A DNA stretch of 64,000 nucleotides from Streptomyces violaceusniger. Its GTDB lineage: Bacteria; Actinomycetota; Actinomycetes; Streptomycetales; Streptomycetaceae. The notes beneath the pieces are model-generated. The model saw nothing but the letters and a program-made list of their open reading frames with translations. It was not told the DNA's origin and ran no database searches. This document shows positions 1 through 9,177 of the stretch, in pieces. The position numbers were made by a program, and so were the translations under genes. The stretch covers positions 1,612,001 through 1,676,000 of the forward strand of contig BJHW01000002.1 of the NCBI GenBank assembly GCA_005405945.1. The letters are read 5' to 3'. Every line of letters starts with the position of its first letter. The first letter of the stretch is position 1.

Positions 1-191
1 GGTCTGGTGTGATGGCGAGTTGGATACTCGTGCCGGTCGGCGGGCGATGACCATGACGTAGATCATCGGGCAGGCCCGGCTCCGGCGGGATGCCGGGTTC
101 GACTGCGCCCGAGAGCGGCCCCCGCCTACGACCCGTCAGCAGGTCGACGCGCCGTGAGGGTGCGGGAGGGTGAGGGGATGCAGGAGCGCCA

Positions 192-905
192 GTGAATCAA
201 CGCTCGCCGGAGCGAACTGGACACCCTCGCCAAGGAGCTGGCCAAGCAACTCCAGGAGGTCCAGGCCGAGCGGGATGAACTGGCCGCCGCGGAGCGGGTG
301 TTGAACCGCCTGGCCGAGCAGGCTCGGGCCGACGCCGGGGCTGTCGCTGCGGTATCGGCGAAGGTGGGGCGGGCAGTCCTGCTCATCTCGCACCGCAGCG
401 ACGCGGCCGACGAGGTCGCATTGCTCGGCGACTACCGCAAGATCCTGGCGATCGTGCGGGAGGCCGACGTCCCGGTGCAGGTCAGTGGTCGGTGAGCGGC
501 TGGGTCTGGACGCCTCGGTGCGCGGCAAGCTGGAACCTTCGCGGGCGAAGATGACCAAGCTCGCCGACCGCGGCTTGCTGCACAAGCGGCCCGGTACGCC
601 CCGGTCCGACCCAACAACCTGTGAAGCTGGCCTGAGCGAGGTCAAGGCGCACAGCACCTGCTGGGCCATTGTGCTGGACGCACCCCTCTACGACGGGCTC
701 CGGGCACAGACCACCCTGGAACGCTGGCATCAGGTCCACGACCTGCTCGAGGAGGGAAACACCGTCAGACGCTACGCCCGCGCCACCGCATCCCGCTTGG
801 TTAGCGTTACCCTCCGTCACCACCGCATGCGAACCAGAGCCGTTAAATTCTCACTCGGCGTTGCAAAGAAAGAAAAGGTAATGTGTCGTTTCTTGTGCTG
901 TACGT
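192..905 (+). pseudogene. Remnant of IS-associated conserved protein plus ISL3-like transposase fragment
   Basis: A readable but broken coding stretch. From about 196 to 495 it reads as a coiled-coil-rich protein (SELDTLAKEL, then VLNRLAEQARADAG and DYRKILAIVREADVPVQV), and the same protein continues in another frame from 485 (VGERLGLDASVRGKLEP, KMTKLADRG). I recall this type from Streptomyces as a hypothetical protein often found beside insertion sequences. After about 600 the similarity stops and a piece resembling the helix-turn-helix of ISL3-family transposases follows (TLERWHQVHDLLEEG, VRRYARA). There is no intact start and at least one frame change, and the two pieces are joined end to end, so this is decayed mobile-element DNA at the left border of the catabolic island. 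The family assignment of the second piece is tentative. Confidence 0.5.
871..894 (+). promoter_or_regulatory. Putative TetR operator, site A
   Basis: The core GTCGTTTCTT preceded by AGAAAAGG matches, in the same orientation and spacing, the site in front of the second TetR copy (10542-10569), and inversely the sites at 10418-10444 and 19694-19720. It ends 39 bp before the TetR start codon at 934, which suggests autoregulation. It is the most degenerate of the four copies and no good -35 box is visible upstream. Confidence 0.5.
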
Positions 906-933
906 GAGTGCGGAGACGACGAAAGGGACAAGC

Positions 934-1544
934 ATGGCCGCGATGAGTGAGAGCAGACCACCGGGTCGTCCGTTGGATGCTCGGCGTGAGGCCGCTTTGC
1001 TGGACGCGGCGCTGGAGCTGCTGTCCGAGGTGGGCTATGAGCGGTTGAGCCTGACCGAGGTGTGCCGCAGGGCCGGGGCGAGTACGAAGACGGTGTACCG
1101 GCGGTGGGCGAGCAAGGACGAGTTGATGACGGCGGCGCTGCGCCGTGCGGTCGTGCGGTCGGTGGACGAGCCGTTCGAGGTGGTGGCCACCGGGTCGCTG
1201 CGGGGTGATCTGCTGGAGAACCTGCGGGCATCCGCCCAGACACAGCGGCAGTTCACCCCTCAGTACACGGCTGGGCTGCTGGTCGCCGCGTCCAGCGGCA
1301 GCGAGGCCGGACGGATGGCCAAGGAGCTGTTCCGCATGCATCACGCCGGTCTCACGGAGACAGTCCTTCAGTGGGCCCGGGAGCGGGGGAGATCGGAGAG
1401 GACGTGGACGCGGTGTTCGTGGCGGACCTGATCCGGGGCGTGGAGCTGAACCATGTCCTGGTCGTCGGCGGGCAGTTGGACGACGCGTTCCTGGAGTCGC
1501 TGGTGGACCACGTGCTGATCCCGGTGCTCGCGCCCCGGCGGTGA
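934..1544 (+). CDS. TetR/AcrR family regulator, copy 1 (frame break near 1385)
   Basis: N-terminal HTH residues include EAALLDAALELLSEVG, LSLTEVCRRAGASTKTVYRR and WASKDELMTAAL, a standard TetR DNA-binding domain; the rest is a helical ligand domain. The start ATG at 934 follows GAAAGGGA. As written the frame closes at 1431, but one extra G in the run at about 1385 restores a natural C-terminus (EIGEDVDAVFVADLI, then VELNHVLVVGGQL) ending at 1544, about 203 residues. From codon 11 on, it is identical at DNA level to the TetR gene at 10586, including the break. It converges on the alcohol dehydrogenase gene. It probably represses the operon between the two copies, through the shared operator. 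Confidence is high for family, low for ligand. Confidence 0.85.
964..1541 (+). repeat. 578-bp direct repeat, left copy (TetR coding region)
   Basis: Every base of 964-1541 matches 10616-11193 in the same orientation (offset 9652). Identity stops abruptly on both sides: upstream promoter regions are only related, and downstream one copy runs into a stop while the other continues into the ferredoxin gene. The repeats bracket the whole minus-strand catabolic operon. Confidence 0.95.
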
Positions 1545-1552
1545 TGGCTCGG

Positions 1553-1597
1553 GGTGTGCGCACGGTCCACCGCATATGCGTCGGCCGCACGCACACC
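1553..1597. terminator. Hairpin between convergent TetR copy 1 and alcohol dehydrogenase
   Basis: GGTGTGCG at 1553-1560 is complementary to CGCACACC at 1590-1597, with the inner palindrome CGCATATGCG at 1571-1580. It lies in the 87-bp gap between two convergent stop codons, the expected place for a bidirectional terminator. There is no T-run, as is common in Streptomyces. Confidence 0.5.
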
Positions 1598-1631
1598 GGT
1601 CGGGGGAGCGCTCTGCTGTGGGACGAGCTCG

Positions 1632-2719
1632 TCAGCAGATGACGCTGCGGATGACCTCGCCCGCCTCCATCGCGCGGAAGGCGTCGTTGACCTCGTCGAG
1701 GCGGATCCGCCGGGAGACCGCGGACCCGATGTCGAGCTGTCCGCTCTCGGCCAGCGCGACGAGGTCGGCGAAGTTCCGGCGGATCTGGGCTGATCCGTAG
1801 AACGAGCCGATGAGTCGCTTCTCCTGGAGGAACAGAGGCACGGCCGGCAGAGTGATCGTGGCGTCGGCCGCGGCCATACCGACGACGACCGTGGTCCCCC
1901 GGGGCGGGTCGCGTCGTAGGCCTGCATGATCACATTCGGGTTGCCGATCACCTCGAAGGCGTAGTCGACACCGCGCCCGCCGGTCGCCTCGCGGATCTGC
2001 TCCACCGGGTCGGCACTGCTCGGGTCGACGAGGTCCGTGGCCCCGGCCTGCCGGGCGTGCTCGCGTTTCATCGGGACCGGGTCGACGGCGAAGATGCGCG
2101 CCGCGCCCGCGATCCGGGCGCCCTGCATCACGAACTGGCCCACGCCGCCGCAGCCGAACACCGCCACGGTGGCCCCGGGCTTGACCTGGGCGGTCCACAG
2201 GGCGGCGCCCACGCCGGTGGTCACACCGCAGCCGATGAGGGCGAGTTGCTCGCTCGGCAGATCGGTGCGCACTGGGACGACGGCGTGCTGGTGCACGGTC
2301 ATCTCCTCGGCGAACGTGCCCAGCCCTGACATGCCCAGCGGACGCGACCCGTCGGACCGGGTGACATGACCGGCCCCGTCGCCCCCGTACGTCTCGCAGT
2401 GGTTTGACTCGCCGCGCACGCAGTACCAGCATTCACCGCACTCGGGGACGAACGACGCGATGACCCGGTCGCCGACCTCGACCCGCCGTACGTCGGTTCC
2501 GACGGCGGTGACGACTCCCGCGCCCTCGTGACCGAGGATCATCGGCGGCGCCCCCGCCGGGTCGGCGGCCTCTGCCGTCGCCCGGAGAGCCGACAGATCG
2601 CTCCGGCAGACGCCGCTCGCTTCGACGGTCACCCGGACGTCCTGCGGGCCGAGTCTGTCCAGCGTGACCTCCTCGATGACGAGCTTGGTTTCCGGAGGGG
2701 TGAACACCGCTGCCTTCAT
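1632..2719 (-). CDS. Zinc-dependent alcohol dehydrogenase, MDR superfamily (frame break near 1905)
   Basis: Oxidises an alcohol with a nicotinamide cofactor, probably the product of the P450 in the same island. From the N-terminus: catalytic-zinc Cys in EASGVCRSDL, GHEGAGVV (the GHExxG motif), structural-zinc loop CGECWYCVRGESNHC (four Cys), Rossmann loop VFGCGGVGQF. The start at 2719 overlaps the stop of the upstream aldehyde dehydrogenase by four bases (ATGA), so the two are translationally coupled. A single missing base at the CCCCGGGGG run near 1905 shifts the frame after ATRPGG; adding one base gives continuous sequence to the stop (about 362 residues, normal for the family). Related proteins include the NDMA- or mycofactocin-linked dehydrogenases, but no cofactor marker is decisive. 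It is the last gene of the operon. Confidence 0.85.
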
Positions 2720-4176
2720 GACGTGCTCCCGTCGCTGTTGACGCGCGTGCCCTTCGGCACATGCACCGCTTTCTTCTCGATGAACTGGGCGAAGCCTTCG
2801 GGGCCGTTCTCCCGGCCGACGCCGGAGGACTTGAAGCCGCCGAACGGCGCGCAGCTCTCCATGCCGAAGGTGTTGACCCCGTAGTTCCCGGCCTGGATCC
2901 GCGCGGCGATCTCCATGCCGTGGGTGAAATCGGCGGTCCACACCGTTCCGGAGAGCCCGTAGGGCGTGTCGTTGGCGATCGTGACCGCGTCGCTCTCGGT
3001 GTCGTAGGGGATGACCGAGACAACGGGCCCGAAGATCTCCTCCTGGGCCACCCGCATCCGGTTGTCGACGTTGCGCAGCACGGTCGGCTCCACGTACCAG
3101 CCGCGGGACAGTCCCTGGGGCCGGCCGCCGCCCAGGACCGCCTGCGCGCCCTCGGAGATGCCGCTCGCGATGTAGCCCTCCACCCTGTCCCGGTGCTGTT
3201 CGCTGATCAGCGGGCCGAAGGCGGTCTTCGGATCGTGCGGATCGCCGACCGGCATGGCGGCGATGGCATCGCTGAGCGCGTCGACCACCTCGTCGTAGCG
3301 GCTGCGCGGAGCCAGCACCCTGCTCTGCAGGACGCACGCCTCGCCGTTGTTCAGGCACGCGGCACCCGCCAGACCTGGTATCACGGTCGGCAGGTCGGCG
3401 TCCTCGAGCACGATCGCCGCGGACTTTCCGCCGAGTTCGAGGCTGTAGAGCCGCAGGTCACGAGCGCAGATCTCGGCGACGCGGGCGCCCGTGGCGGTGC
3501 TGCCCGTGAAGCTGACCTTGTCGATCCCCGGGTGCGCGACGAGTGCCGCGCTCACCGCGCGCTCCGCGGGCAGGATATTGACCACACCCGGAGGGAACCC
3601 GATCTCCTCCAGCACCTCGCCCAGGACGAACGCGTGCAGCGGCGTAAGGGGATCGACCTTCAGTACGACCGTGCATCCCGCCGCCAGGGCGGGCGCCAGC
3701 TTCATGAACGCGATGGCCAGCGGTGAGTTCCACGGCAGGATCGCCGCCACCACCCCGACCGGCTCGCTGCGCACGACGACATCGGCGTACGCGCCCCCGC
3801 GGAGTTCGGCGAAGTCGTAGCGCTCGATGAAATCGGCGTAGTAGGTGAGGAGGCCGATGGAGGAGTCGGCCGTACTCGCCAGGGTGGGCAGGCCGGCCTC
3901 GTCGGTGATGACGGTGCTGAGCCGGCTGCCGTGGGCGCGAAGACCGTCGGCCAGCCGTCGCAGGTGCTGTGCCCGCTCGGCCGGGGACAGCCGCGGCCAG
4001 GTACCGGTGTCGAACGCGGCACGCGCTGCCGCGACCGCCCGGTCGAGGTCGGCTCGGGACGCGCTCGGCGCCGATCCGACGGAGTCCTCGGTACTCGGAG
4101 AAATGACGTCCAGGCGTTGCGTGGAGTCCGGGTCGACCCAGTCCCCTCCGATGTACAGCTTGTGGAAAGCAGTCAA
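2716..4176 (-). CDS. Aldehyde dehydrogenase (NAD(P)-dependent)
   Basis: A complete 486-residue member of the ALDH superfamily that oxidises an aldehyde to a carboxylic acid in the cytoplasm. Visible catalytic elements: Asn150 in ILPWNSP, the cofactor loop FTGSTATG (223-230), general base Glu247 in LELGGKS, nucleophile Cys281 in NNGEACVLQSR, and EEIFGPV. The usual Lys-Pro-Ser/Ala cofactor strand reads LKVDPLTP, a small deviation. It lies between the amidohydrolase (67-bp gap) and the alcohol dehydrogenase (4-bp overlap). Alcohol to aldehyde to acid is the obvious joint step, giving an acid that the CaiB-type transferase could convert to a CoA ester. The frame is intact. Confidence 0.92.
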   Translation of the reverse strand: MTAFHKLYIGGDWVDPDSTQRLDVISPSTEDSVGSAPSASRADLDRAVAAARAAFDTGTWPRLSPAERAQHLRRLADGLRAHGSRLSTVITDEAGLPTLASTADSSIGLLTYYADFIERYDFAELRGGAYADVVVRSEPVGVVAAILPWNSPLAIAFMKLAPALAAGCTVVLKVDPLTPLHAFVLGEVLEEIGFPPGVVNILPAERAVSAALVAHPGIDKVSFTGSTATGARVAEICARDLRLYSLELGGKSAAIVLEDADLPTVIPGLAGAACLNNGEACVLQSRVLAPRSRYDEVVDALSDAIAAMPVGDPHDPKTAFGPLISEQHRDRVEGYIASGISEGAQAVLGGGRPQGLSRGWYVEPTVLRNVDNRMRVAQEEIFGPVVSVIPYDTESDAVTIANDTPYGLSGTVWTADFTHGMEIAARIQAGNYGVNTFGMESCAPFGGFKSSGVGRENGPEGFAQFIEKKAVHVPKGTRVNSDGSTS

Positions 4177-4243
4177 GGCGATGTCTCCCGGTGGGTGTGC
4201 CGGTCCGGGCCGACGGCGGTGTCGGCCCGGACCTGGTGATCGG

Positions 4244-5532
4244 TCAGTCGGTGGGGACGTCGATGTTGTAGACCTTGGCCGCGTTGCCGCTGAGCAGCTT
4301 GACCCGGTCCTCCCAGGGCACGTTGTTCTCGCCCAGCGCCTTGGCGATGCCGTTGAGCGGCTGCGGGTAGAGGCAGGTCGGGTGCGGGAAGTCGGTCTCG
4401 AACATGCAATTGTCGATGCCGAGGCGGCTGATGTCGTTCAGGAAGTTGCCCTGCGACTCGAACCAGAAGCAGGCGTAGATGTTGCGGCGGAAGTAGTCCG
4501 ACGGCTTCATCGACAGGTGGTCGACGTTGTTCTCGACGGCCTGGTAGTCCAGGGCGTCGAGGATGAACGGGATCCACCCGACACCGCTCTCGACGGAGAC
4601 GATCTTGAGGTGGGGTGGCGGTCGAGCAGACCCGAATAGATGATGTTGGAGATGACGCGGGCGTTGTAGATGTAGAGCATCGTCGAGCCCATAGCGATCT
4701 TCGTGTCCCAGTCCAGGGACGGCCAGGGGCTGTTGCCGGCGTAGCTGGTCTGGGAGACGCTCGCGCCGATGTGGAAGTTGACGGACAGGTCGAGGCTCTC
4801 GCAGGCGTCCCAGAACGGCGCGTAGTACGGCTCCGAGAGGTCGGGGTGGCCCTGGTTGTGCGGGTCGGCGTTGGTGTTGATGCCGTGCAGCCCCAGGTCG
4901 TGGATGCGCTGGACCTCGGCGACGGCGAGGTCGATGTCCCACCACGGGGTGATACCGAGGCCCATGATCCGGCCGCCCGACTGCTCCTGCATCTCGGCCA
5001 TGGCGTCGTTCCAGATCCGCAGGACCGTCAGCCGCAGTTCCGGGTCCTGGATCTGGGCCATGGCCTGGCCGCCGAACCCGACCGCGTTGGGGTAGAGGAT
5101 CTGACCCCAGATGCCGACCTCGTCCATGAGGGTGAGGCGGGGCTCCACCAGGCTCGCGGCCGGCGAGACCTCGGTGAGCGGCCAGTGGACGAAGTCCGCG
5201 CCCCTGACTTTCCGGTTGGACTTGTTGATGACGCTGGCACCGCCCGCGAAGCCGAGGGGGATGTCCTCCCCAGCCATCCAGACGGGGGACGTCTCGGAGT
5301 CCTCGGTGTTCTTGGGGCGGAACACGCCCATCTTGGCGAGCTCGGAGTTCTTGACGTGGACGACCCGCGGGACGAGGTCCCTGTACTTGGACGGCGCCCG
5401 GGAGGTCCACAGGTCACCGGGCTCGGTCAAGTGGGTGTCGACATCGATGATCTTGATGTCCTTGATCGATTCCAGCAGGGGGTGGTCCCGGTCCAGCGGA
5501 AGTTCACTGTTGATGTCGTCGGTGACGGTCAT
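4244..5532 (-). CDS. Amidohydrolase family metal-dependent hydrolase/decarboxylase (frame break near 4614)
   Basis: A TIM-barrel amidohydrolase of the Amidohydro_2 type, the group that includes gamma-resorcylate decarboxylases and ring-cleavage hydrolases. The N-terminal strand IKIIDVDTHLTEP carries the first metal-site histidine in a THL rather than HxH form. Later landmarks are SVNFHIGAS, VESGVGWIPF and the C-terminal MFETDFPHP, where the Asp and His are typical. It is about 429 residues after restoring one C in the CCCC run near 4614 (RHP, then LKIVSVESG). The start at 5532 is 54 bp downstream of the CoA-transferase stop. Its reaction here is unknown; hydration, hydrolysis or decarboxylation of a CoA-pathway intermediate are all possible. 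Confidence 0.8.
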
Positions 5533-5586
5533 GCCTGTGCCTTTCTCAACGGTCGGTCGGGTGCGCGGGGGCGGCTGCGTCCGGTG

Positions 5587-8213
5587 TCAGATCACCCCCT
5601 CTCGGGAGAGGTCCTCGATCTCGTCCGGAGAAAGGCCGAGCAACTCGCCGTAGACGTGGACGTTGTCCTGGCCGTAGTCGGGTCCGCTGCGGTCGAACCG
5701 GCCGCCGATGTAGGCGGGTGTCTCGCTGAACCGGACGGGGACCTCCTTCACCGGCCAGCGGCCCATCTCTGCCTGCTCGACCTCCACCAGCCAGTCCAGG
5801 TGGGCGAGTTGGGGATCGGTCTCGTAGCGGTCCTGGGCCGTTTGGCAGACCCCGGCCGGTACCCGCGCGGCCTGGAGTTCCTCCATGAGCTGGAACGGTT
5901 CCCACTTCGCCGTGGCCGCCCCGAGCAGCGCGTCGAGGTGGTCCTGGTGCGCCAGCCGGTCCTCCAGCGTGATCAGCTTCGGGTCGGCGGCCCACTCCGG
6001 CACCCGCAGGACCCGGGTCAGGGCGAGCCACTGCTCCTGGTCGAACGCCGCGATCGCGATCCACCGGTCGTCACCCGCTGCCGGGTACACGCCGTGCGGG
6101 GCCGCCGGCAGGTACGGCGAGCGGTTGCCGTAGCGGGACCAGGACCGGCCGTTGACCGAGTGGTCGAGCACGGCCGTGCCGGTCAGGTAGAGGCCGCACT
6201 CGACCTGCGAGGAGTCGATCCAGCAGCCCTCGCCGGTGGTGCGCTTGCGGTGGAGGGCGGCGATCATCGCGGTCGCCATCTGGTAGGCGCCGAACCAGTC
6301 GAGGTAGGAGTAGCCGATGCCGGCCGGTGCGTAGGGCTCAGGCAGCCCTGACATGTCAGAGATCCCGGACATGGCCTGTGCGGTCGGCCCGAAGGCGCGC
6401 AGCCGCTGGTAGCGCCCGTGCTGGCCCATACCGGACTGCTGCACGTAGATGATCGCGGGATTGAGCTTGCGAAGCTCTTCGTATCCCAGCCCCATCCGCT
6501 CCATGGTCCCGGGGAGAAGCCCTCGACGACCATGTCGGCGTCCTTGATCAGCTCTTTGAGCAGGTCGAGGGCGCGGGGGTCCTTCAGGTTGAGGCTGATT
6601 CCCCGCTTGCCCGCGTTGATCTCCATGAAGGCGCCGCTGCGGTTCACGCTGGTCGTCGGGGACGGGACGATCGGCGCCTGTGCCCGCTCGCGCTCCGCCC
6701 GGCCACCGTCGGGCAGCATGCCGAGGCCCAGACGCATCCCGTCCAGGCGGGACAGGTGCTCGACCTTGATCACCTCGGCCCCGTGGGCGGCCAGGAACCG
6801 GCCGGCGCCCGCACTGGCGAGGAACCAGCTGAGGTCGATGACCCGGACACCGGCCAACGCGAAGGGCTTTCCGTGCTTGCTCAGCACTGGCTCGGGCGCG
6901 GTCCCCACCGGTTTGTCGGCGCGCGGGGTGGGGGAGACGGTTTCGAGGCCGGCGAGCACCTCGGCGGTGTGCTCGCCGAGGAGCGGGGCGCGGGGCCGTC
7001 GCGCCACGGCAGGCCGGGGCTGCACCACTTCGCGCCGATCTCGGTGAAGGTCCTGCCGATCTCGGGTGTTCCACGTCGATGAAGGCGCCGCGGTCGCGCC
7101 AGTGCTCGTCGGCGGCGTTCTCCTCGGGCCGGCGGACGGGCGCCCAGGCCATCCCGGCGGCCTGGCCCACCTTCCACAGGTCCTTGTCGAAGGTGAAGCC
7201 GGCGACGAACCGGTCGACGGCCGCGTTGATGTGGTGCTTGGTCTCCGTCCTGGCGAACACGGCGGGGTCTTCGTACTTCTCGTCGAGGAGGTCACCCTCC
7301 ATCCCGTAGGGAGCGAGCACGCGTCCGATCGAGGCCGCGCCGGAGGTGAAACCGGGCAGGTAGGTCCGGTACGGCAGGACCCAGCGGCCGTCCTTCGTCC
7401 GCGAGATGCCCGGAGTCGTCGCGGCCGCGCCGGTGCCGGAGGCGGCGGACTCCTCCCGCTGGCCGAAGGAGTGACGGCACGTCAGACGCTGGTGCGGCGT
7501 CCTGCTGTAGATCCAGTCCGGCAGATCGGTCTCGGTGTTCTTCGAGACGGCCTCGTGCACGGCCGACGACAGCTCCTGCCCCACGCCGGTCTCCAGCCGG
7601 TAGCAGAGCGCCACCATGATCTGCGCGGCCATGATCTCCCGGTGATGTGGTACGAGTGCCACATCTGGGGCGCCACGGGTGGGGTGTCGTAGGTGCCGGT
7701 CGGGTCGGGGTCGTATCCGCAGTTCATGACCACGCCGCCCAGGGCCAGGTGGATCAGATCACTGCCCAGGTGGTCGGCCCACGGGCCGGCGTCGCCGAAC
7801 GGGCTGATGCGGGCGTACACCAGGCCGAGGTGGGTGCGGCGCAGCTCCTCGTAGCCGAGTCCCCGGTCGCGGAGGTAGTCGCGGTGCCGGGTGTCGAGCA
7901 GGACGTCGGCGGTCCGCACCAGCCGGGAGAACTGCTCGCGTCCCTCGGGGGTTTCCAGGTCGAGGACGATCGCACGCTTGCCGAAGTTGTAGTGCCAGAA
8001 GTGCAGACTGCGGTTGGGGTCGGGCCGGTCGTCGACGAACGGCCCGATTCCGCGGGTGCGTTCGCCGCCGAGGGGTTCGACCTTGATCACGTCCGCGCCG
8101 AGGCCGGCGAGGATCTTCCCGCAGTACTCGCCGAGTTCGTCGGCGATCTCCACCACGCGGACGCCGGTCAGGAAGCTGCCGGTCTCGACATCTCGTTCGG
8201 TCACCGTTGTCAT
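5587..8213 (-). CDS. Tandem-domain CaiB/BaiF family CoA-transferase (four frame breaks)
   Basis: About 876 residues, twice the family's usual length: two complete type III CoA-transferase folds in one chain. Half 1 begins LTGVRVVEIADELGEYCGK and has the CoA-binding ADVIKVEPLGGER. Half 2 begins LAGVRVIDLSWFLA and has EVIKVEHLSRLDGMR. The segment holding the catalytic Asp in FRC-type enzymes reads GSDLIHLALGG in half 1 but AFGPTAQAMSG in half 2, so only half 1 seems able to form the aspartyl-CoA intermediate. Single-base deletions near 6512, 7001, 7066 and 7640, each at a G or C run, split the frame; adding one base at each gives continuous family sequence. The start at 8213 overlaps the DoxX stop (ATGA). 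Expected role: CoA activation of a carboxylic acid substrate. Confidence 0.82.
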
Positions 8214-8725
8214 CCTTCGTGTGGTTCGGGGCGCCAGAAGGCCGCCAAGGTCATCACGCCCGCGGCGACTCCGATGCCGGCCGTGAGGGCGAGACCGGCC
8301 CAGCCGTCGACGTGCGTGTCGGCGTGGTGGTCGACGGACCAACTGCCGGCTCCCAGCGCGCCGAGTGCGCAGGAGGCAACGGTGATCATGAGGACGTACT
8401 CATAGCCCTCGCCCGGCCGGAAGATGAAGAAGCCGTTGCGGAGGTGGTTCGTCATCAGCGCGACGAGCATCGTGCCGACCACGGCCGCGGCCGCCAGCGG
8501 TGTGAGCAGACCGAGCACGAGCAGCAGACCGGCGCCGAGTTCGGTGGCGGTGGCGACGAGGGCGTTGAGGCGGCCGGGGCGTACGTGGATGGACTCGAAC
8601 CAGCGGGCGGTGCCCCCGATTCCCCCGCCGCCGAACGCGTGATTCCAGCCGTGCGCGATCATCGTGCCGCCCACCGCCAGACGCAGCAGCAGGGCGGCGA
8701 TGTCCGTGCCCGCCGCGGCGCTCAC
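8210..8725 (-). CDS. DoxX family integral membrane protein
   Basis: 171 residues with four hydrophobic segments: LLLRLAVGGTMIAHG, a LVATATELGAGLLLVLG segment, AAVVGTMLVALM, and a C-terminal pair. The start is inferred to be GTG at 8725, because this gives a GTGA overlap with the DUF35 stop, like the other junctions in this operon. DoxX-like proteins are small membrane proteins sometimes associated with redox enzymes; the role here is unknown. Its position between the DUF35 protein and the CoA-transferase shows co-expression with the catabolic enzymes. Confidence 0.78.
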   Translation of the reverse strand: MSAAAGTDIAALLLRLAVGGTMIAHGWNHAFGGGGIGGTARWFESIHVRPGRLNALVATATELGAGLLLVLGLLTPLAAAAVVGTMLVALMTNHLRNGFFIFRPGEGYEYVLMITVASCALGALGAGSWSVDHHADTHVDGWAGLALTAGIGVAAGVMTLAAFWRPEPHEG

Positions 8726-9177
8726 CGGACCGCTTCCCGTGCGGCCGGGCGGCGGAACTGCGGCACTGTCCAGCCCACGTGCTCCTCGAAGCAGACCTCC
8801 AGCGGCTCGCCGATCGTCAGCGTCGCCGGATCGACCCCGACGACGTTCGAGACCATCCGGACGCCCTCCTCCAGATCGACGACGGCGATGACCGCGGGGC
8901 CGTCGAACCCGGGTGCGGGAGGGTGGTGCAGGACCGTGTAGCTGTAGAGCGTGCCGCGACCGCTGACGTCGCTGACCTCCCAGTCGAGCGAGTGGCACCG
9001 CGGGCAGGCGGGACCGGGCGGATGGCGCAGCGCGCGGCACGCGGAACAGCGCTGAACCGCCAGCCGGCGTTCGAAGGCGGCGTCCCAGAAGAACCGGGTG
9101 TCGGGGTTCACCGCCGGGCGCGGGCGACCCGCCGTGGGGGCCTTGGTCATCGTGGCCGGCTCCTTCCCGCCGGTCAT
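8722..9177 (-). CDS. DUF35 Zn-ribbon/OB-fold acyl-CoA-associated protein
   Basis: 151 residues. A rubredoxin-like zinc ribbon (CSACRALRHPPGPACPRC, two CxxC pairs) near residues 44-61 is followed by an OB-fold (GTLYSYTVLHHPP, AVIAVVDLEEGVRM). In known systems DUF35 proteins bind thiolase-like partners; the best studied pair is the Ltp2 retro-aldolase with the DUF35 domain of ChsH2 in steroid side-chain degradation. Here the gene directly follows a thiolase-like gene with an ATGA overlap, so the two very probably form a complex. The frame is intact. Confidence 0.88.
   Translation of the reverse strand: MTGGKEPATMTKAPTAGRPRPAVNPDTRFFWDAAFERRLAVQRCSACRALRHPPGPACPRCHSLDWEVSDVSGRGTLYSYTVLHHPPAPGFDGPAVIAVVDLEEGVRMVSNVVGVDPATLTIGEPLEVCFEEHVGWTVPQFRRPAAREAVR

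Noticed and set aside
883..933. Upstream start codon for TetR copy 1 (MSFLVLYVS)
   Set aside because: It would begin inside the operator and has no ribosome site; the ATG at 934 has GAAAGGGA and matches the layout of copy 2.
1352..3358. Single long minus-strand frame of 668 residues as one gene
   Set aside because: Its middle is the alcohol dehydrogenase, but its start is a wrong-frame reading of the aldehyde dehydrogenase and its end follows a frame break; the real genes are two.
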